A stretch of 64,000 bases of DNA, from positions 186,001 through 250,000 of the forward strand of contig NZ_JAXHGM010000003.1 of the NCBI RefSeq assembly GCF_034808145.1, given 5' to 3'. Shown in pieces: positions 33,260-41,344 of this stretch (positions within the stretch are counted from its first letter, which is position 1; the number at the start of each line of letters is the position of its first letter). The DNA comes from Halorubellus sp034808145. Lineage in GTDB: Archaea > Halobacteriota > Halobacteria > Halobacteriales > Natrialbaceae. A program made the position numbers and the translations under genes. The notes under the pieces are model-generated. The model ran no database searches and was not told the origin of the DNA. It was given only the letters and a program-made list of their open reading frames with translations.

Positions 33260-33819
33260 GCGAGGACGCGCCCGAGCGGTCGACCGACGACACCGGCTCC
33301 GAGTCACGAGACCCCTGGACCGACGGCGGGCAGCCCGTCCAGGCGGGGCAGATGACGGGGAGTCGCCGGAAGTACCTGAAGTACCTGATAGCGCTCGCGG
33401 TCGGGATACCGGTCGCGCTCGAAGCCGGGACGTTCCTCGGGCTGCTGCAGGGGCAGGTCGGTGAGGAGCGAGGGCTCTCGGTCGGCGATGACCTGCTCGC
33501 GGAGACGAGTCGGCCGGAGACCGTGAACGCGCTCGCGGTCACGGGCGGGACGTTCGAGCTGTCGGTGAGCGTCGAGAACACCGGTGACGTGCCGTACGGC
33601 GTCTCAATCTCCGAGGTCAAGCTCTCGGACGGCGAGACGCTCGCCGGTGACGCGTCCGTCGGCCCCATCGCAGCGGGCGAATCGGCGACGCTCGCCGGCG
33701 AGTGGGCGCTCCCCTCGGGCGTCAGTCCGACCGCGCTCGTCGTCACCGCCCGCGAGTACGGCGGCGAGACCTCCGAGGTCGTCGCGGCGAGCACCGTCTC
33801 CCTCGCGCTCGAGGGCTGA
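33256..33819 (+). CDS. CbaE-like membrane-anchored protein of the oxidase operon
   Basis: 187 residues from GTG 33256 overlapping the subunit I stop. An acidic N-terminus of about 40 residues, one transmembrane helix (LKYLIALAVGIPVALEAGTFLGLL), then an outward-facing beta-sandwich domain (FELSVSVENTGDVPYGVSISEVKLSDG) of the kind used for protein interaction. Haloarchaeal ba3 operons carry a fourth gene, cbaE, at this position; I assign it by synteny, not by a diagnostic motif. No metal-binding motif visible. Confidence 0.7.
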   Translation: MSEDAPERSTDDTGSESRDPWTDGGQPVQAGQMTGSRRKYLKYLIALAVGIPVALEAGTFLGLLQGQVGEERGLSVGDDLLAETSRPETVNALAVTGGTFELSVSVENTGDVPYGVSISEVKLSDGETLAGDASVGPIAAGESATLAGEWALPSGVSPTALVVTAREYGGETSEVVAASTVSLALEG

Positions 33820-33870
33820 CGGACCGCCCGCGTTCGGTTCCGCTGAAGGCGAAGCGTCGGGCTCCCGTCG

Positions 33871-34620
33871 CTACTCCTCCAGGCTCGGGTGCGTGACCTG
33901 GTCGTCAGGGTGCGGTCCCGAGAAGCGTTCGCGCATCACGTCGAGCGACCGCTCCTCGCGGTCCGCGCGTTCGCGCTCGCCGATCTCCTCGCAGCCCGGC
34001 GGGAGGTCGCGACCGCGGCCGGTGAAGTACCCCTCTGGCGCGACCCAGTCGTGGTAGAACGGACGGTCGTCGTCCTCGAGTATCGTCACGCCGACCTCGG
34101 CGCCGTGGCCGGCACAGACGACGGCCTGGTGTGGTTTCTCCGCGAGACGCCCGGCGGCGTAGAGTCCGTCGACGCCCGTGCGACCGCGTTCGTCGACGTC
34201 GACGAACGCCTTCCCGCGGTCGATGATACCGACGCCGTCGACGCCGTCGAGGTACCCGATCTCGTTCTTCGTCGCCGCGACCACGTACGCGGACCGATAG
34301 CGCTCGTCCTCGCCGGGCTCGCCGCCGTCGGTCTCGACCGCGAACCCGTCCTCGGTCGCCTCGACGCGCTCGACCCTCGCAGTCACCCGCTCGGCGCCAG
34401 CCTCGTCCGCCTGCTCGGCGAACAGGTCGAGCAACTGGCGGGCGTTCACGCCCGCCGGGAACCCGGGGAAGTTCTCCAGGTGCGCGTTCCGCCGGAGGAT
34501 GGACTCGCCCGCGTCCACGACGAGCGTGTCCAGCCCGTGTCGCGCGGTGAACGTCGCCGCCGAGAGCCCGGCGACGCCACCGCCGACGACGACCACGTCC
34601 TTCGAGACGGTGGTCGCCAT
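33871..34620 (-). CDS. Thioredoxin-reductase-like FAD/NAD(P) oxidoreductase without the redox CxxC
   Basis: 249 residues. FAD-binding VVVGGGVAGLSAATFTARHGLDTLVVDAG at the N-terminus and a C-terminal FAD motif GVDGLYAAGRLAEKPHQAVVCAGHGAEVG (T-G-x-D-G-L-Y-A-A-G). It is shorter than thioredoxin reductase (about 300+) and has no CxxC, so it cannot act on thioredoxin in the usual way; the NAD(P) half is abbreviated. It starts three bases after the stop of the iron-binding lipoprotein gene, so a role in iron metabolism, for example ferric-siderophore reduction, is a reasonable inference. Confidence 0.82.
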   Translation of the reverse strand: MATTVSKDVVVVGGGVAGLSAATFTARHGLDTLVVDAGESILRRNAHLENFPGFPAGVNARQLLDLFAEQADEAGAERVTARVERVEATEDGFAVETDGGEPGEDERYRSAYVVAATKNEIGYLDGVDGVGIIDRGKAFVDVDERGRTGVDGLYAAGRLAEKPHQAVVCAGHGAEVGVTILEDDDRPFYHDWVAPEGYFTGRGRDLPPGCEEIGERERADREERSLDVMRERFSGPHPDDQVTHPSLEE

Positions 34621-34623
34621 GAC

Positions 34624-35814
34624 TCAGTTCGCCCCCGTGACGATGTCGGCGACGCGCTCGCGGTCGAACAGCTCGCCCGAGTAGACGTCGGGGAAGTACA
34701 GCTTCGCGTACCGCTCGGTCAGGAAGAGGTGGTGGAGGGGGCCGGAGTAGATGGGGCCGCCGCGGAACACCGTCTCGTTCTGGACCGCCGTCAGCGCCGA
34801 GGCCGTCTCGTGGTCCTGCATGAACGAGAGCACGGTGTCGACGAACTCCTCGCGGCTCTTGCCCTCGTGACCGCGGACGAGGATGGAGTCGGGGTCGACC
34901 TCGAGCATCGTCTCGTAGTCGATCTGACCGCGGTCGGTCGTGGACAGTCCCTCGATGCCGGAGCCGGCGAGCGCGTCCGTGAGCCCGAGGTCGTGGAAGT
35001 GCTTCTTGTTCGTCCCCTGGTCGCTGACGCGGTAGGGATAGAACGCCTCCGGCTCGTCGCTCCCTGCGAACGTCAGCAGGGCGTTCGGTCGGTCGTCCGC
35101 GCCGGGGAGCTTCGCCTGGAGGTCCGCGACGAACTCGTCGTGGAGCGACTTGAGCTGCCGGAACTTCTCCTCCTCCTGATGGACCTGCGCGACCTTCTCG
35201 AACGCGCCGTAGAGGTCGTAGTACCGGTAGTCGTGCCAGCCGTCGGTCCGCCGGAAGACCGTGTTCCCGACGAACGGCGCGACCTCGTCGGTGAGTTCCT
35301 CGACGTCGCCTTCCCCCAGGCCGAAGAAGCTGTTGTTGACGAGCCACTGCGGGTCGATGAGGTGGACGTCGGCGTCGAGCTCGTAGAATATCTCCTTGTC
35401 GATGCCGCTGTCGCCGTTGAGCTTCGTGATCGAGTCCATGTCGACGCCGACGCCGTCGAGTTCCTCGTAGTGGCTCGTGTGGAAGCGCGACGGGAGCCCC
35501 ATCGAGAGGATGGAGTCGGACTTCCCGAGCGCGACGGCCATGTCGCCGTAGTCCGGGAAGTAGTGCGTGACGCGCTCGGGCGGCCGGTCGAACTCGACGG
35601 CGCCCGCGGGCGCCATCTCGACCGTGTACGACTCGGTGGCAGTCGTCGTCGATCCGTCGCCGGCGGCGGTCGTCTCGGTGGGTGCGGTCCCGGTCGTGTC
35701 AGTGTCGGACTGGGTCGTGCACCCGGCGAGCAGTCCACCGAGCGTGGCGATGCTGCCGTACTTCACGATGTCTCTGCGTGTCGGCGTCGTCGTTCCGTCG
35801 CCGTCTGCGACCAT
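34624..35814 (-). CDS. Iron/siderophore ABC-type substrate-binding lipoprotein
   Basis: 396 residues from ATG 35814. TRRDIVKYGSIATLGGLLAGC is a Tat signal with lipobox (Cys32), then a Thr/Ser-rich linker and a class III periplasmic-binding fold: RPPERVTHYFPDYGDMAVALG, FYELDADVHLIDPQWL, LLTFAGSDEPEAFYP, SILVRGHEGKS. Such proteins capture Fe3+-siderophore, heme or cobalamin and hand it to a BtuCD-like permease; none is present in this window, so it may work with a distant permease. Regulation is visible: an inverted repeat of DtxR type lies five bases upstream of the start. Confidence 0.88.
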   Translation of the reverse strand: MVADGDGTTTPTRRDIVKYGSIATLGGLLAGCTTQSDTDTTGTAPTETTAAGDGSTTTATESYTVEMAPAGAVEFDRPPERVTHYFPDYGDMAVALGKSDSILSMGLPSRFHTSHYEELDGVGVDMDSITKLNGDSGIDKEIFYELDADVHLIDPQWLVNNSFFGLGEGDVEELTDEVAPFVGNTVFRRTDGWHDYRYYDLYGAFEKVAQVHQEEEKFRQLKSLHDEFVADLQAKLPGADDRPNALLTFAGSDEPEAFYPYRVSDQGTNKKHFHDLGLTDALAGSGIEGLSTTDRGQIDYETMLEVDPDSILVRGHEGKSREEFVDTVLSFMQDHETASALTAVQNETVFRGGPIYSGPLHHLFLTERYAKLYFPDVYSGELFDRERVADIVTGAN

Positions 35815-35818
35815 ATTT

Positions 35819-35832
35819 TTAGGCTGGCCTAA
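35819..35832 (-). promoter_or_regulatory. Iron-box operator TTAGGCTGGCCTAA
   Basis: Perfect 6-bp arms TTAGGC/GCCTAA around a 2-bp spacer, five bases from the binding-protein start codon and therefore over the predicted transcription start. The sequence matches the TTAGG-N-CCTAA type of site used by haloarchaeal DtxR/SirR/Idr-family iron repressors, so the operon should be derepressed at low iron. Confidence 0.72.
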
Positions 35833-36018
35833 CAATTGATAGGGCTTTCGAACCGTATCGACGGCCGCCCAGCCGCCGGCGGCGTCGCATCGGCACCGAC
35901 GAGCCCCTGCCCGCCGAGCCGGCCATCGACGAATCCGCTGCACGCCGAGCCGACCATCGGCGGTCGGCACCGGTGTCGAACCGCTAGCGTGATGACCCCG
36001 GCGTGAGTGAGATTCGGT

Positions 36019-37029
36019 ATGCTCGATGCGTTCTCGCACGCGAAGGGCGCGCACTGCGGGTCGACGTCGCTCCACGACGTCGCAACGTACGGCGCGTGGG
36101 ACCTCCCGGAGCCCGTGTGCTTCGGTATCGGTGGCGGGCTGGGGTTCAGTTACTACGAGCGCGACCGGTCCCCGAGCCGGGAGTTCGTCGGTCGGACGCC
36201 GTGGCTCGAGTCCGCGTTCTTCGACCACCTCGGCGTGGACGTGGACGAGGGGCGGGGCGACGACGCCGAGACCGCGTTCGCGGACCTCAGAGCGTACGTC
36301 GACGGTGGGCGTCCCGTCGTCGCGTTCGTCGACATCTTCTATCTGCCGTACTTCGACTCGGACGTCCACTTCAGTCCGCACGTCGTCGTCGTCGTGGACG
36401 CGGACGAGGACGGGGTCGCCATCGCGGACAGCGAGTTCGCCGACCTCCAGCGCGTCTCGCGCGAGGACTTCGACGCGGCGTGGAGCAGCGACGTCGGGTT
36501 CTTCGGGCCGCTCGACCGACGGCGGATGGTCGCGCGCGGCGACCCGGATGCGACGAAGGCGGCGGCGACCCGCGCCGGCATCCGCGCGACCGCCGAGGGC
36601 CTGCTATCGCCGGGCGAGGCGTACGACGGCATCGCGGACGCGGGCGACGGCACGAACGGGCTCGACGGGATGCGCGCGATGGCGCGGGAACTCCCGGAAT
36701 GGCCGGCGCTCGAGGACGCGTCGTGGTGTACGCGGTTCGCGTACCAGAACGTCGAGAAACGCGGGACGGGTGGGGCGGCGTTCCGCGGGCTGTTCCGGCC
36801 GTTCCTCGAGACCGCGAACGACGTCGTCGACGGCGTCGCGGACGCGGACGTCGAAGCGATACGCGGCATCGAGGACCGCTGGCACGCGTTCGGCGACGCC
36901 CTGAAACGCGCCGGGCTCGCGGACGACCCCGACGACACCCGGGCCGCGTACGAGGACGCGAGCGACGAGTTGCTCGCGGTCGCCGACGACGAGGAGGCGC
37001 TGTTCTCGGGATTGCTGGAGCGCGTGTAG
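36019..37029 (+). CDS. BtrH N-terminal/DUF4872-domain protein
   Basis: 336 residues from ATG 36019 (GTG 36007 would add four). The N-terminus MLDAFSHAKGAHCGSTSLHDV has the H-C pair of BtrH-type domains (His12-Cys13), a papain-like/transacylase fold first described in butirosin biosynthesis; GGGLGFSYY, FVDIFYLPYFDSDVHFSPHVVVVV and AIADSEFADLQRVSREDF continue the family pattern. The C-terminal half is helical (DUF4872-like). Possible acyl or peptidyl transferase/hydrolase with Cys nucleophile; substrate unknown. No biosynthetic neighbours. The upstream 35833-36018 region has only GC-rich short repeats. Confidence 0.75.
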   Translation: MLDAFSHAKGAHCGSTSLHDVATYGAWDLPEPVCFGIGGGLGFSYYERDRSPSREFVGRTPWLESAFFDHLGVDVDEGRGDDAETAFADLRAYVDGGRPVVAFVDIFYLPYFDSDVHFSPHVVVVVDADEDGVAIADSEFADLQRVSREDFDAAWSSDVGFFGPLDRRRMVARGDPDATKAAATRAGIRATAEGLLSPGEAYDGIADAGDGTNGLDGMRAMARELPEWPALEDASWCTRFAYQNVEKRGTGGAAFRGLFRPFLETANDVVDGVADADVEAIRGIEDRWHAFGDALKRAGLADDPDDTRAAYEDASDELLAVADDEEALFSGLLERV

Positions 37030-37112
37030 GCCTCGACCGGGAGCGCCTCGATGTAACAGTAGAGCCAGCACGTGACTGCACAGCGCGACCGAACCCCGCC
37101 GAGAGGAGTTAA

Positions 37113-37118
37113 TTTTAT
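37113..37118 (+). promoter_or_regulatory. TATA box for the RHH gene
   Basis: TTTTAT in the AT-rich tract AATTTTATCT, about 32 bases before the leader-ORF ATG at 37148. Confidence 0.5.
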
Positions 37119-37147
37119 CTACACACATTACTGAATAGTGAGTTGTT

Positions 37148-37192
37148 ATGTGTGTGATGCAGCAATCCCAGGCCGTCGGTGAGCGACCATGA
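37148..37192 (+). CDS. 14-codon leader ORF before the RHH gene
   Basis: Encodes MCVMQQSQAVGERP; its TGA overlaps the following ATG as ATGA, the same plan as at the oxidase operon. GGTGAG within it (37178-37183) is a possible Shine-Dalgarno for the downstream gene. Predicted transcription start is about five bases upstream of this ATG. Confidence 0.35.
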   Translation: MCVMQQSQAVGERP

Positions 37193-37443
37193 AGTCGACG
37201 ACCGTCACGGTCGAGAAGATGGACCTGCTCTTCCTCAAGTGGAACTCCCACATCAACGCGTCCGGGCTCTACCGCGAAGCGGTCCGCGACGTCATGGAGG
37301 AACACGACGTCACACCCCACGAACTCCGCGAGCTGGTCGAACGTGCCGAGGACGCCGGCTTGGACCTCGACGACATCGTCGAGGAGACCGACCGGTTCGA
37401 CGACCTCGAACGTCTCGTCGAGCAATCCCAAGAGATAGCCTGA
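37189..37443 (+). CDS. Small ribbon-helix-helix-like protein
   Basis: 84 residues. STTVTVEKMDLLFLKWN could form the beta ribbon and INASGLYREAVRDVMEEH matches the helix pair pattern of archaeal RHH (CopG/NikR-type) regulators, in which N-x-S-G/E-x-x-R-E-A-V is typical. The remaining 40 residues are acidic helix (VTPHELRELVERAEDAGLDLDDIVEE). Could be an autoregulatory DNA-binding protein or an antitoxin-type protein; no toxin partner is adjacent. Confidence 0.65.
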   Translation: MKSTTVTVEKMDLLFLKWNSHINASGLYREAVRDVMEEHDVTPHELRELVERAEDAGLDLDDIVEETDRFDDLERLVEQSQEIA

Positions 37444-37544
37444 TAAGTATCGGGGCGACCGCGGTCCGCGAGTTCCGCGCGTTCCGGAGTAAGCGCCGTC
37501 TACCGCTCGTTCGAGGCGTGGTGTGCGAACGGATAACAGCACCA

Positions 37545-37552
37545 TTTATATA
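37545..37552 (+). promoter_or_regulatory. TATA box of the transglutaminase-like lipoprotein gene
   Basis: TTTATATA centred about 29 bases before ATG 37578; leaderless transcription expected. Confidence 0.62.
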
Positions 37553-37577
37553 CGTCGCGGAACTATCGGAGTTCAAC

Positions 37578-38960
37578 ATGAGGCGACGGCGTCTTCTGGG
37601 GGCGCTCTCCGCGAGCGTGGCCGCGACGAGCGGGTGCCTCAGCACCGTCGAGACGCCGTCGTTCCGGGGCGAGAACACCAGGCCGCCGCTCGCTCGCGAG
37701 GACTTCGTCACAGACGACGAGAACGCCCAACGCGATGCGGTCGTCCCGAACGTCTCGCTCCTCCCGGTTTCGACGGCCGCCGGCGGCCCGGACGACGAGG
37801 GCGCACGGGTCGCACCGACACCGGGAACCGAGTCGACCGAGCGAGCACCAGCGGCGACCACGACCGGGAGCGAGTCGACGGCGTCGACGACGACGGCCGA
37901 GGCGACCGTGACCGGTCCCGACCGCGACTTCGGGAAACAGGGCCTGTACGTGACCGACGACTTCTGGCGGCATCGGACGCACGTCCACCGGTACGCGCTC
38001 GAGGAGGTGACGACGACGGTGTTCCCCACGGAACCGTCGACGGACACGCCCGTGAAGGTCGTCGCCGCCGCCTCTGTGTACCCACGCGGTGGATTGGTGG
38101 ACACTGCCGCGAGCGAATCGTTCCGCCCGGAGTCCTCGGCGCAGCAGGTGACGGTCCCGATGGATCTGTCGGCGGCGCCGGAGGGCGTCACCTTGCAGTA
38201 CACCGTCGCGGTCGTCCCGGAGAGGGTGAATCCGACGGACATCGGTCGGGACGACCTGTTCGCGTTCATGGAGACGGACCCGTTCGTGGTGACCGACGGG
38301 CACGTCGAGCGGACGGAGCGTCACGAGCCGCTCGGAGCCGCTTCGGGAAGCGCGTTCGAGCGCGAACCGGTGGAGGGCGGCTACGTGCAGACGCTGCGTG
38401 GACGGACGAACGGTCGGTCGTGGGCGGTGAGTTACCTGGCGTTCGACAGCGCGTTCGCGGCGGCGTCACTCCGCTCTCGCGGGCGGGCTCGGGCGGAGTA
38501 CGTCTCGTTCGAACTCCTCGAAGGCGCGGCGAACGAGATCGCGGCGTTCCTCTACGAGGCCGCGGAGAACAACGGCTTCACGAGGGAGTACGAGCGCATC
38601 CAGTTCGCGTTGAGTTTCGTGCAGCGGCTTCCGTACGTCGACGATTCGGTGTCGACGGGATACGACGACTACACGAAGTTCATCATGGAGACCCTGACGT
38701 CGCTCAAGGGCGACTGCGAGGACACGAGCATCCTCTTCGCGTCGATCATCGAGTCCGAGCCGTTCAACTACGACGCGGTCCTCCTGGAGCCGCCGGGCCA
38801 CATGGCGGTCGGGCTGCTCATGCGGAAGGACTTCGACGGGTTCGCGTACATCTACGACGAGCGCAAGTACTACTACGCGGAGACGACGACGGAGGGCTGG
38901 GGTATCGGGCAGATCCCGGACCAGTACCGCGAGTCGAAGGCGAGCGTCTACGACGTCTGA
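37578..38960 (+). CDS. Transglutaminase-like lipoprotein
   Basis: 460 residues. Signal MRRRRLLGALSASVAATSGC ends in a lipobox (Cys20). A Thr/Ser/Glu linker (GTESTERAPAATTTGSESTAS) precedes a beta-rich region (about 130-280). The C-terminal third has a papain/transglutaminase-like catalytic set: Cys380 in KGDCEDTSIL, His408 in GHMAVGL, and an acidic residue following in YIYDERKYYYAET. This arrangement is typical of archaeal transglutaminase-like surface proteins, which may cleave or cross-link peptides. Exact activity unknown. Confidence 0.82.
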   Translation: MRRRRLLGALSASVAATSGCLSTVETPSFRGENTRPPLAREDFVTDDENAQRDAVVPNVSLLPVSTAAGGPDDEGARVAPTPGTESTERAPAATTTGSESTASTTTAEATVTGPDRDFGKQGLYVTDDFWRHRTHVHRYALEEVTTTVFPTEPSTDTPVKVVAAASVYPRGGLVDTAASESFRPESSAQQVTVPMDLSAAPEGVTLQYTVAVVPERVNPTDIGRDDLFAFMETDPFVVTDGHVERTERHEPLGAASGSAFEREPVEGGYVQTLRGRTNGRSWAVSYLAFDSAFAAASLRSRGRARAEYVSFELLEGAANEIAAFLYEAAENNGFTREYERIQFALSFVQRLPYVDDSVSTGYDDYTKFIMETLTSLKGDCEDTSILFASIIESEPFNYDAVLLEPPGHMAVGLLMRKDFDGFAYIYDERKYYYAETTTEGWGIGQIPDQYRESKASVYDV

Positions 38961-39047
38961 CGCGGTGGCGGCGCTCGACCGGACGGCATCCCCGGCGGGT
39001 TTCGTGTAGGGAAAGATACAACCTGTGGGGGTGTCTGTCTGCGGACG

Positions 39048-39083
39048 ATGGAACCGGGTGCACGGGTGATGGTCGATGAGTGA
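39048..39083 (+). other. 11-codon leader ORF overlapping the HerA-like gene start
   Basis: Encodes MEPGARVMVDE and terminates seven bases inside the next gene. AAGATACAAC at about 39012-39020 could be its TATA element. GGTGAT at 39065-39070 also lies five bases before the real start and is a good Shine-Dalgarno, so it may simply be part of the leader. Confidence 0.25.
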
Positions 39084-40899
39084 GACGCGGACGATCCGAG
39101 TGGGTGAGACGGTCGACGGCGACGCCGTCGAACTACCGGTCGTGGAACTGTTGACCGGGCGCGGGTTCGTCACCGGGAAGTCCGGGAGCGGGAAGTCGAA
39201 CACGGCGAGCGTCGTCTGCGAGGAACTCCTGGACGCAGGGTTCCCGATGCTCATCATCGACTGCGAGGGCGAGTACTACGGGCTGAAGGAGGAGTACGAG
39301 CTCCTGCACGTCGGCGCGGACGAGGAGTGCGACATCCAGGTGGCACCCGAGCACGCGGAGAAGGTCGCGGACATGGCGCTCAACGAGAACATCCCGGTCA
39401 TCCTCGACGTCTCCGGGTACCTCGACGAGGACGTCTCGAACGAACTCATCCTGCAGACCGCGCGGCACCTGTTCGCGAAGGAGAAGAAGCTGAAGAAGCC
39501 GTTCCTGCTCGTCTGCGAGGAGGTCCACGAGTACATCCCGGAGGGCGGCGGGATGGACGAGACGGGGAAGATGCTCATCAAGATCGGGAAACGCGGCCGC
39601 AAGCACGGCCTGGGCATCGTCGGCATCAGTCAGCGGCCCGCGGACGTCAAGAAGGACTTCATCACGCAAGCGAACTGGCTCGTCTGGCATCGGCTCACGT
39701 GGGAGAACGACACGAACGTCGTCGGGCGCATCATCGGGTCGGAGTACGCCGACCGCGTGACGGACCTCGACGACGGGCAAGCGTTCATGCAGACCGATTG
39801 GGCGGAGGCGGACCTGCGGACGGTGCAGTTCCGCCGGAAGCGGACGTTCGACGCGGGCGCGACCCCCGGCCTGGACGACTTCGAGCGCCCGGAGCTGAAG
39901 TCGGTGAGCGACAACCTCGTCGGGGACCTCCAGTCGATCACGGAGGACAAGGAGGAGCACGAGAACCGCGTCGCGGAGCTGGAGGCGGAGATCGAGAAGA
40001 AGGAGAAACGCATCGAGACCCTGGAGGACGAACTGGCGGACGCGCGGGACGTCTCGCAGGCGGCGACCAAGATGGCGGACGCCATCGCGGGGAACACGGG
40101 CATCACGGCGCCGAGCGACGACGACCAGCAGACCCTTGACGAGCTCGAGGGCGAGAAGGCGGATCGCGAGAAGTCGAACGCGGAGATCGAGCACGAGCGC
40201 AACGAGTTCCGGAAGCGAGCGCGCGAGCTCGAGGAGCGCCTGGACGACCTGGCGACGGCGAAGGCGGACCTGGAGGACCGCGTGGAGGCCCTCGCCGCGG
40301 AGAAGCAACAGGTCGCGACGGAGCGCGACGAACTACGGGAGGAGCGCGACGAGCTGGCGACTCGCGTCGACGAACTGGAGGCGGAGGTCGAGTCGATGCG
40401 CGCGGAGCTCGGCGACGAGCGGCAGAAGACCGAGCAACTGGAGTCGGAGACGGACGAGGGCGAGGTCATCTCCGACCAGGCGGACCGCATCGCGTTCCTC
40501 GAGATGGCGTTGGAGCAACTGCAGCGCCGGCTGAGCGAGGACGACGGCGCCGGCGGCGACCTGGCGTCGGTGTCGACGATCGACCTCCTGCACGAGGCCC
40601 CCATCGAGGAGAAGGTCGAGGCCGCCATCCGCGAGTCGAACTGTCGTCGCGAGCACGCGTGGGACGTGCTCGCGGTGCTCGCGGACCGCGGCCCGATCCG
40701 GACGCGGGACGTCGAGCCGCTCGTGGAGGCGAGCGGTCATCGCATCTCCAGTGCCATCATCGAACTCCGGAAGATGAACGTCCTCGAACGCGACGAACAG
40801 GGCCGCCACGAAATCAACCGCCAGTACGTCGAGGGCATCCTGGAGACGAAGGCCGAACGCGAGGGGCTCGCGGCACTCAAGAACCGGTCGCGGCAGTAA
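39076..40899 (+). CDS. HerA/FtsK-superfamily ATPase with long coiled coil and winged helix
   Basis: 607 residues. Walker A GKSGSGKS at 34-41, Walker B PFLLVCEEVHEY near 142-153, the HerA/DUF87-type strand IIDCEGEYYGL and sensor-like GIVGISQRPADVKK. From about 285 to 490 there is a heptad coiled coil rich in Glu/Arg/Leu (AELEAEIEKKEKRIETLEDEL), and residues about 505-590 form a winged helix (EHAWDVLAVLADRGPIRTRDVEPLVEASGHRISSAIIELRKMNVL). It differs from canonical HerA in carrying coiled coil and DNA-binding domain on the same chain. Role in DNA transport, repair or defence is inferred; no NurA nuclease is adjacent. Confidence 0.85.
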   Translation: MSETRTIRVGETVDGDAVELPVVELLTGRGFVTGKSGSGKSNTASVVCEELLDAGFPMLIIDCEGEYYGLKEEYELLHVGADEECDIQVAPEHAEKVADMALNENIPVILDVSGYLDEDVSNELILQTARHLFAKEKKLKKPFLLVCEEVHEYIPEGGGMDETGKMLIKIGKRGRKHGLGIVGISQRPADVKKDFITQANWLVWHRLTWENDTNVVGRIIGSEYADRVTDLDDGQAFMQTDWAEADLRTVQFRRKRTFDAGATPGLDDFERPELKSVSDNLVGDLQSITEDKEEHENRVAELEAEIEKKEKRIETLEDELADARDVSQAATKMADAIAGNTGITAPSDDDQQTLDELEGEKADREKSNAEIEHERNEFRKRARELEERLDDLATAKADLEDRVEALAAEKQQVATERDELREERDELATRVDELEAEVESMRAELGDERQKTEQLESETDEGEVISDQADRIAFLEMALEQLQRRLSEDDGAGGDLASVSTIDLLHEAPIEEKVEAAIRESNCRREHAWDVLAVLADRGPIRTRDVEPLVEASGHRISSAIIELRKMNVLERDEQGRHEINRQYVEGILETKAEREGLAALKNRSRQ

Positions 40900-40935
40900 G
40901 GGCAAAGGGCCCGTTCGCCGGGGGTGCTACGTGGT

Positions 40936-41259
40936 TCAGGCGCCGCCGCTGACGGTGTGGAGGCCGACGATGCCGCAGACGATGAGTGCGATGAAGCCGA
41001 CGCGCGCGAGGGATGCGGGTTCGTCGAAGAGGACGACGCCGAGCGTGGCGGTGCCGACGGCGCCGATGCCGGTCCAGACGGCGTACGCGGTCCCGATTGG
41101 GAGGTCCTGTACTGCGCGAGCGAGGAGGACCATGCTCGCGAGGAGCGCGACCGCGGTCGCGAGCGTCGGCACGGGCTTCGTGAGGCCGTCGGAGTACTGG
41201 AGACCGATGGCCCATGCGATCTCGAACAGGCCGGCGACGACGAGGAGCGTCCAGGACAC
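40936..41259 (-). CDS. gdx: SMR-family exporter, Gdx/SugE type
   Basis: 107 residues, four helices. MSWTLLVVAGLFEIAWAIGLQYSDG contains the essential membrane Glu13 and the A-W-A-x-G-L-x-Y-S pattern that separates Gdx/SugE (guanidinium exporter) from EmrE/QacE; GTAYAVWTGIGAVGTATLGVVLF is the helix-3 signature. A dual-topology dimer, proton-coupled export of guanidinium or similar cations is expected. No partner SMR gene next to it, so a homodimer is likely. Converges with the HerA-like gene. Confidence 0.9.
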   Translation of the reverse strand: MSWTLLVVAGLFEIAWAIGLQYSDGLTKPVPTLATAVALLASMVLLARAVQDLPIGTAYAVWTGIGAVGTATLGVVLFDEPASLARVGFIALIVCGIVGLHTVSGGA

Positions 41260-41344
41260 GGTCGTACGTTCGCGACCGCGGGCTTCAGTCCTGCGACGTC
41301 GCTGCGGCCGGGACTCGGCGCGGCGTCGCCCGTCGCGGTTCGAG

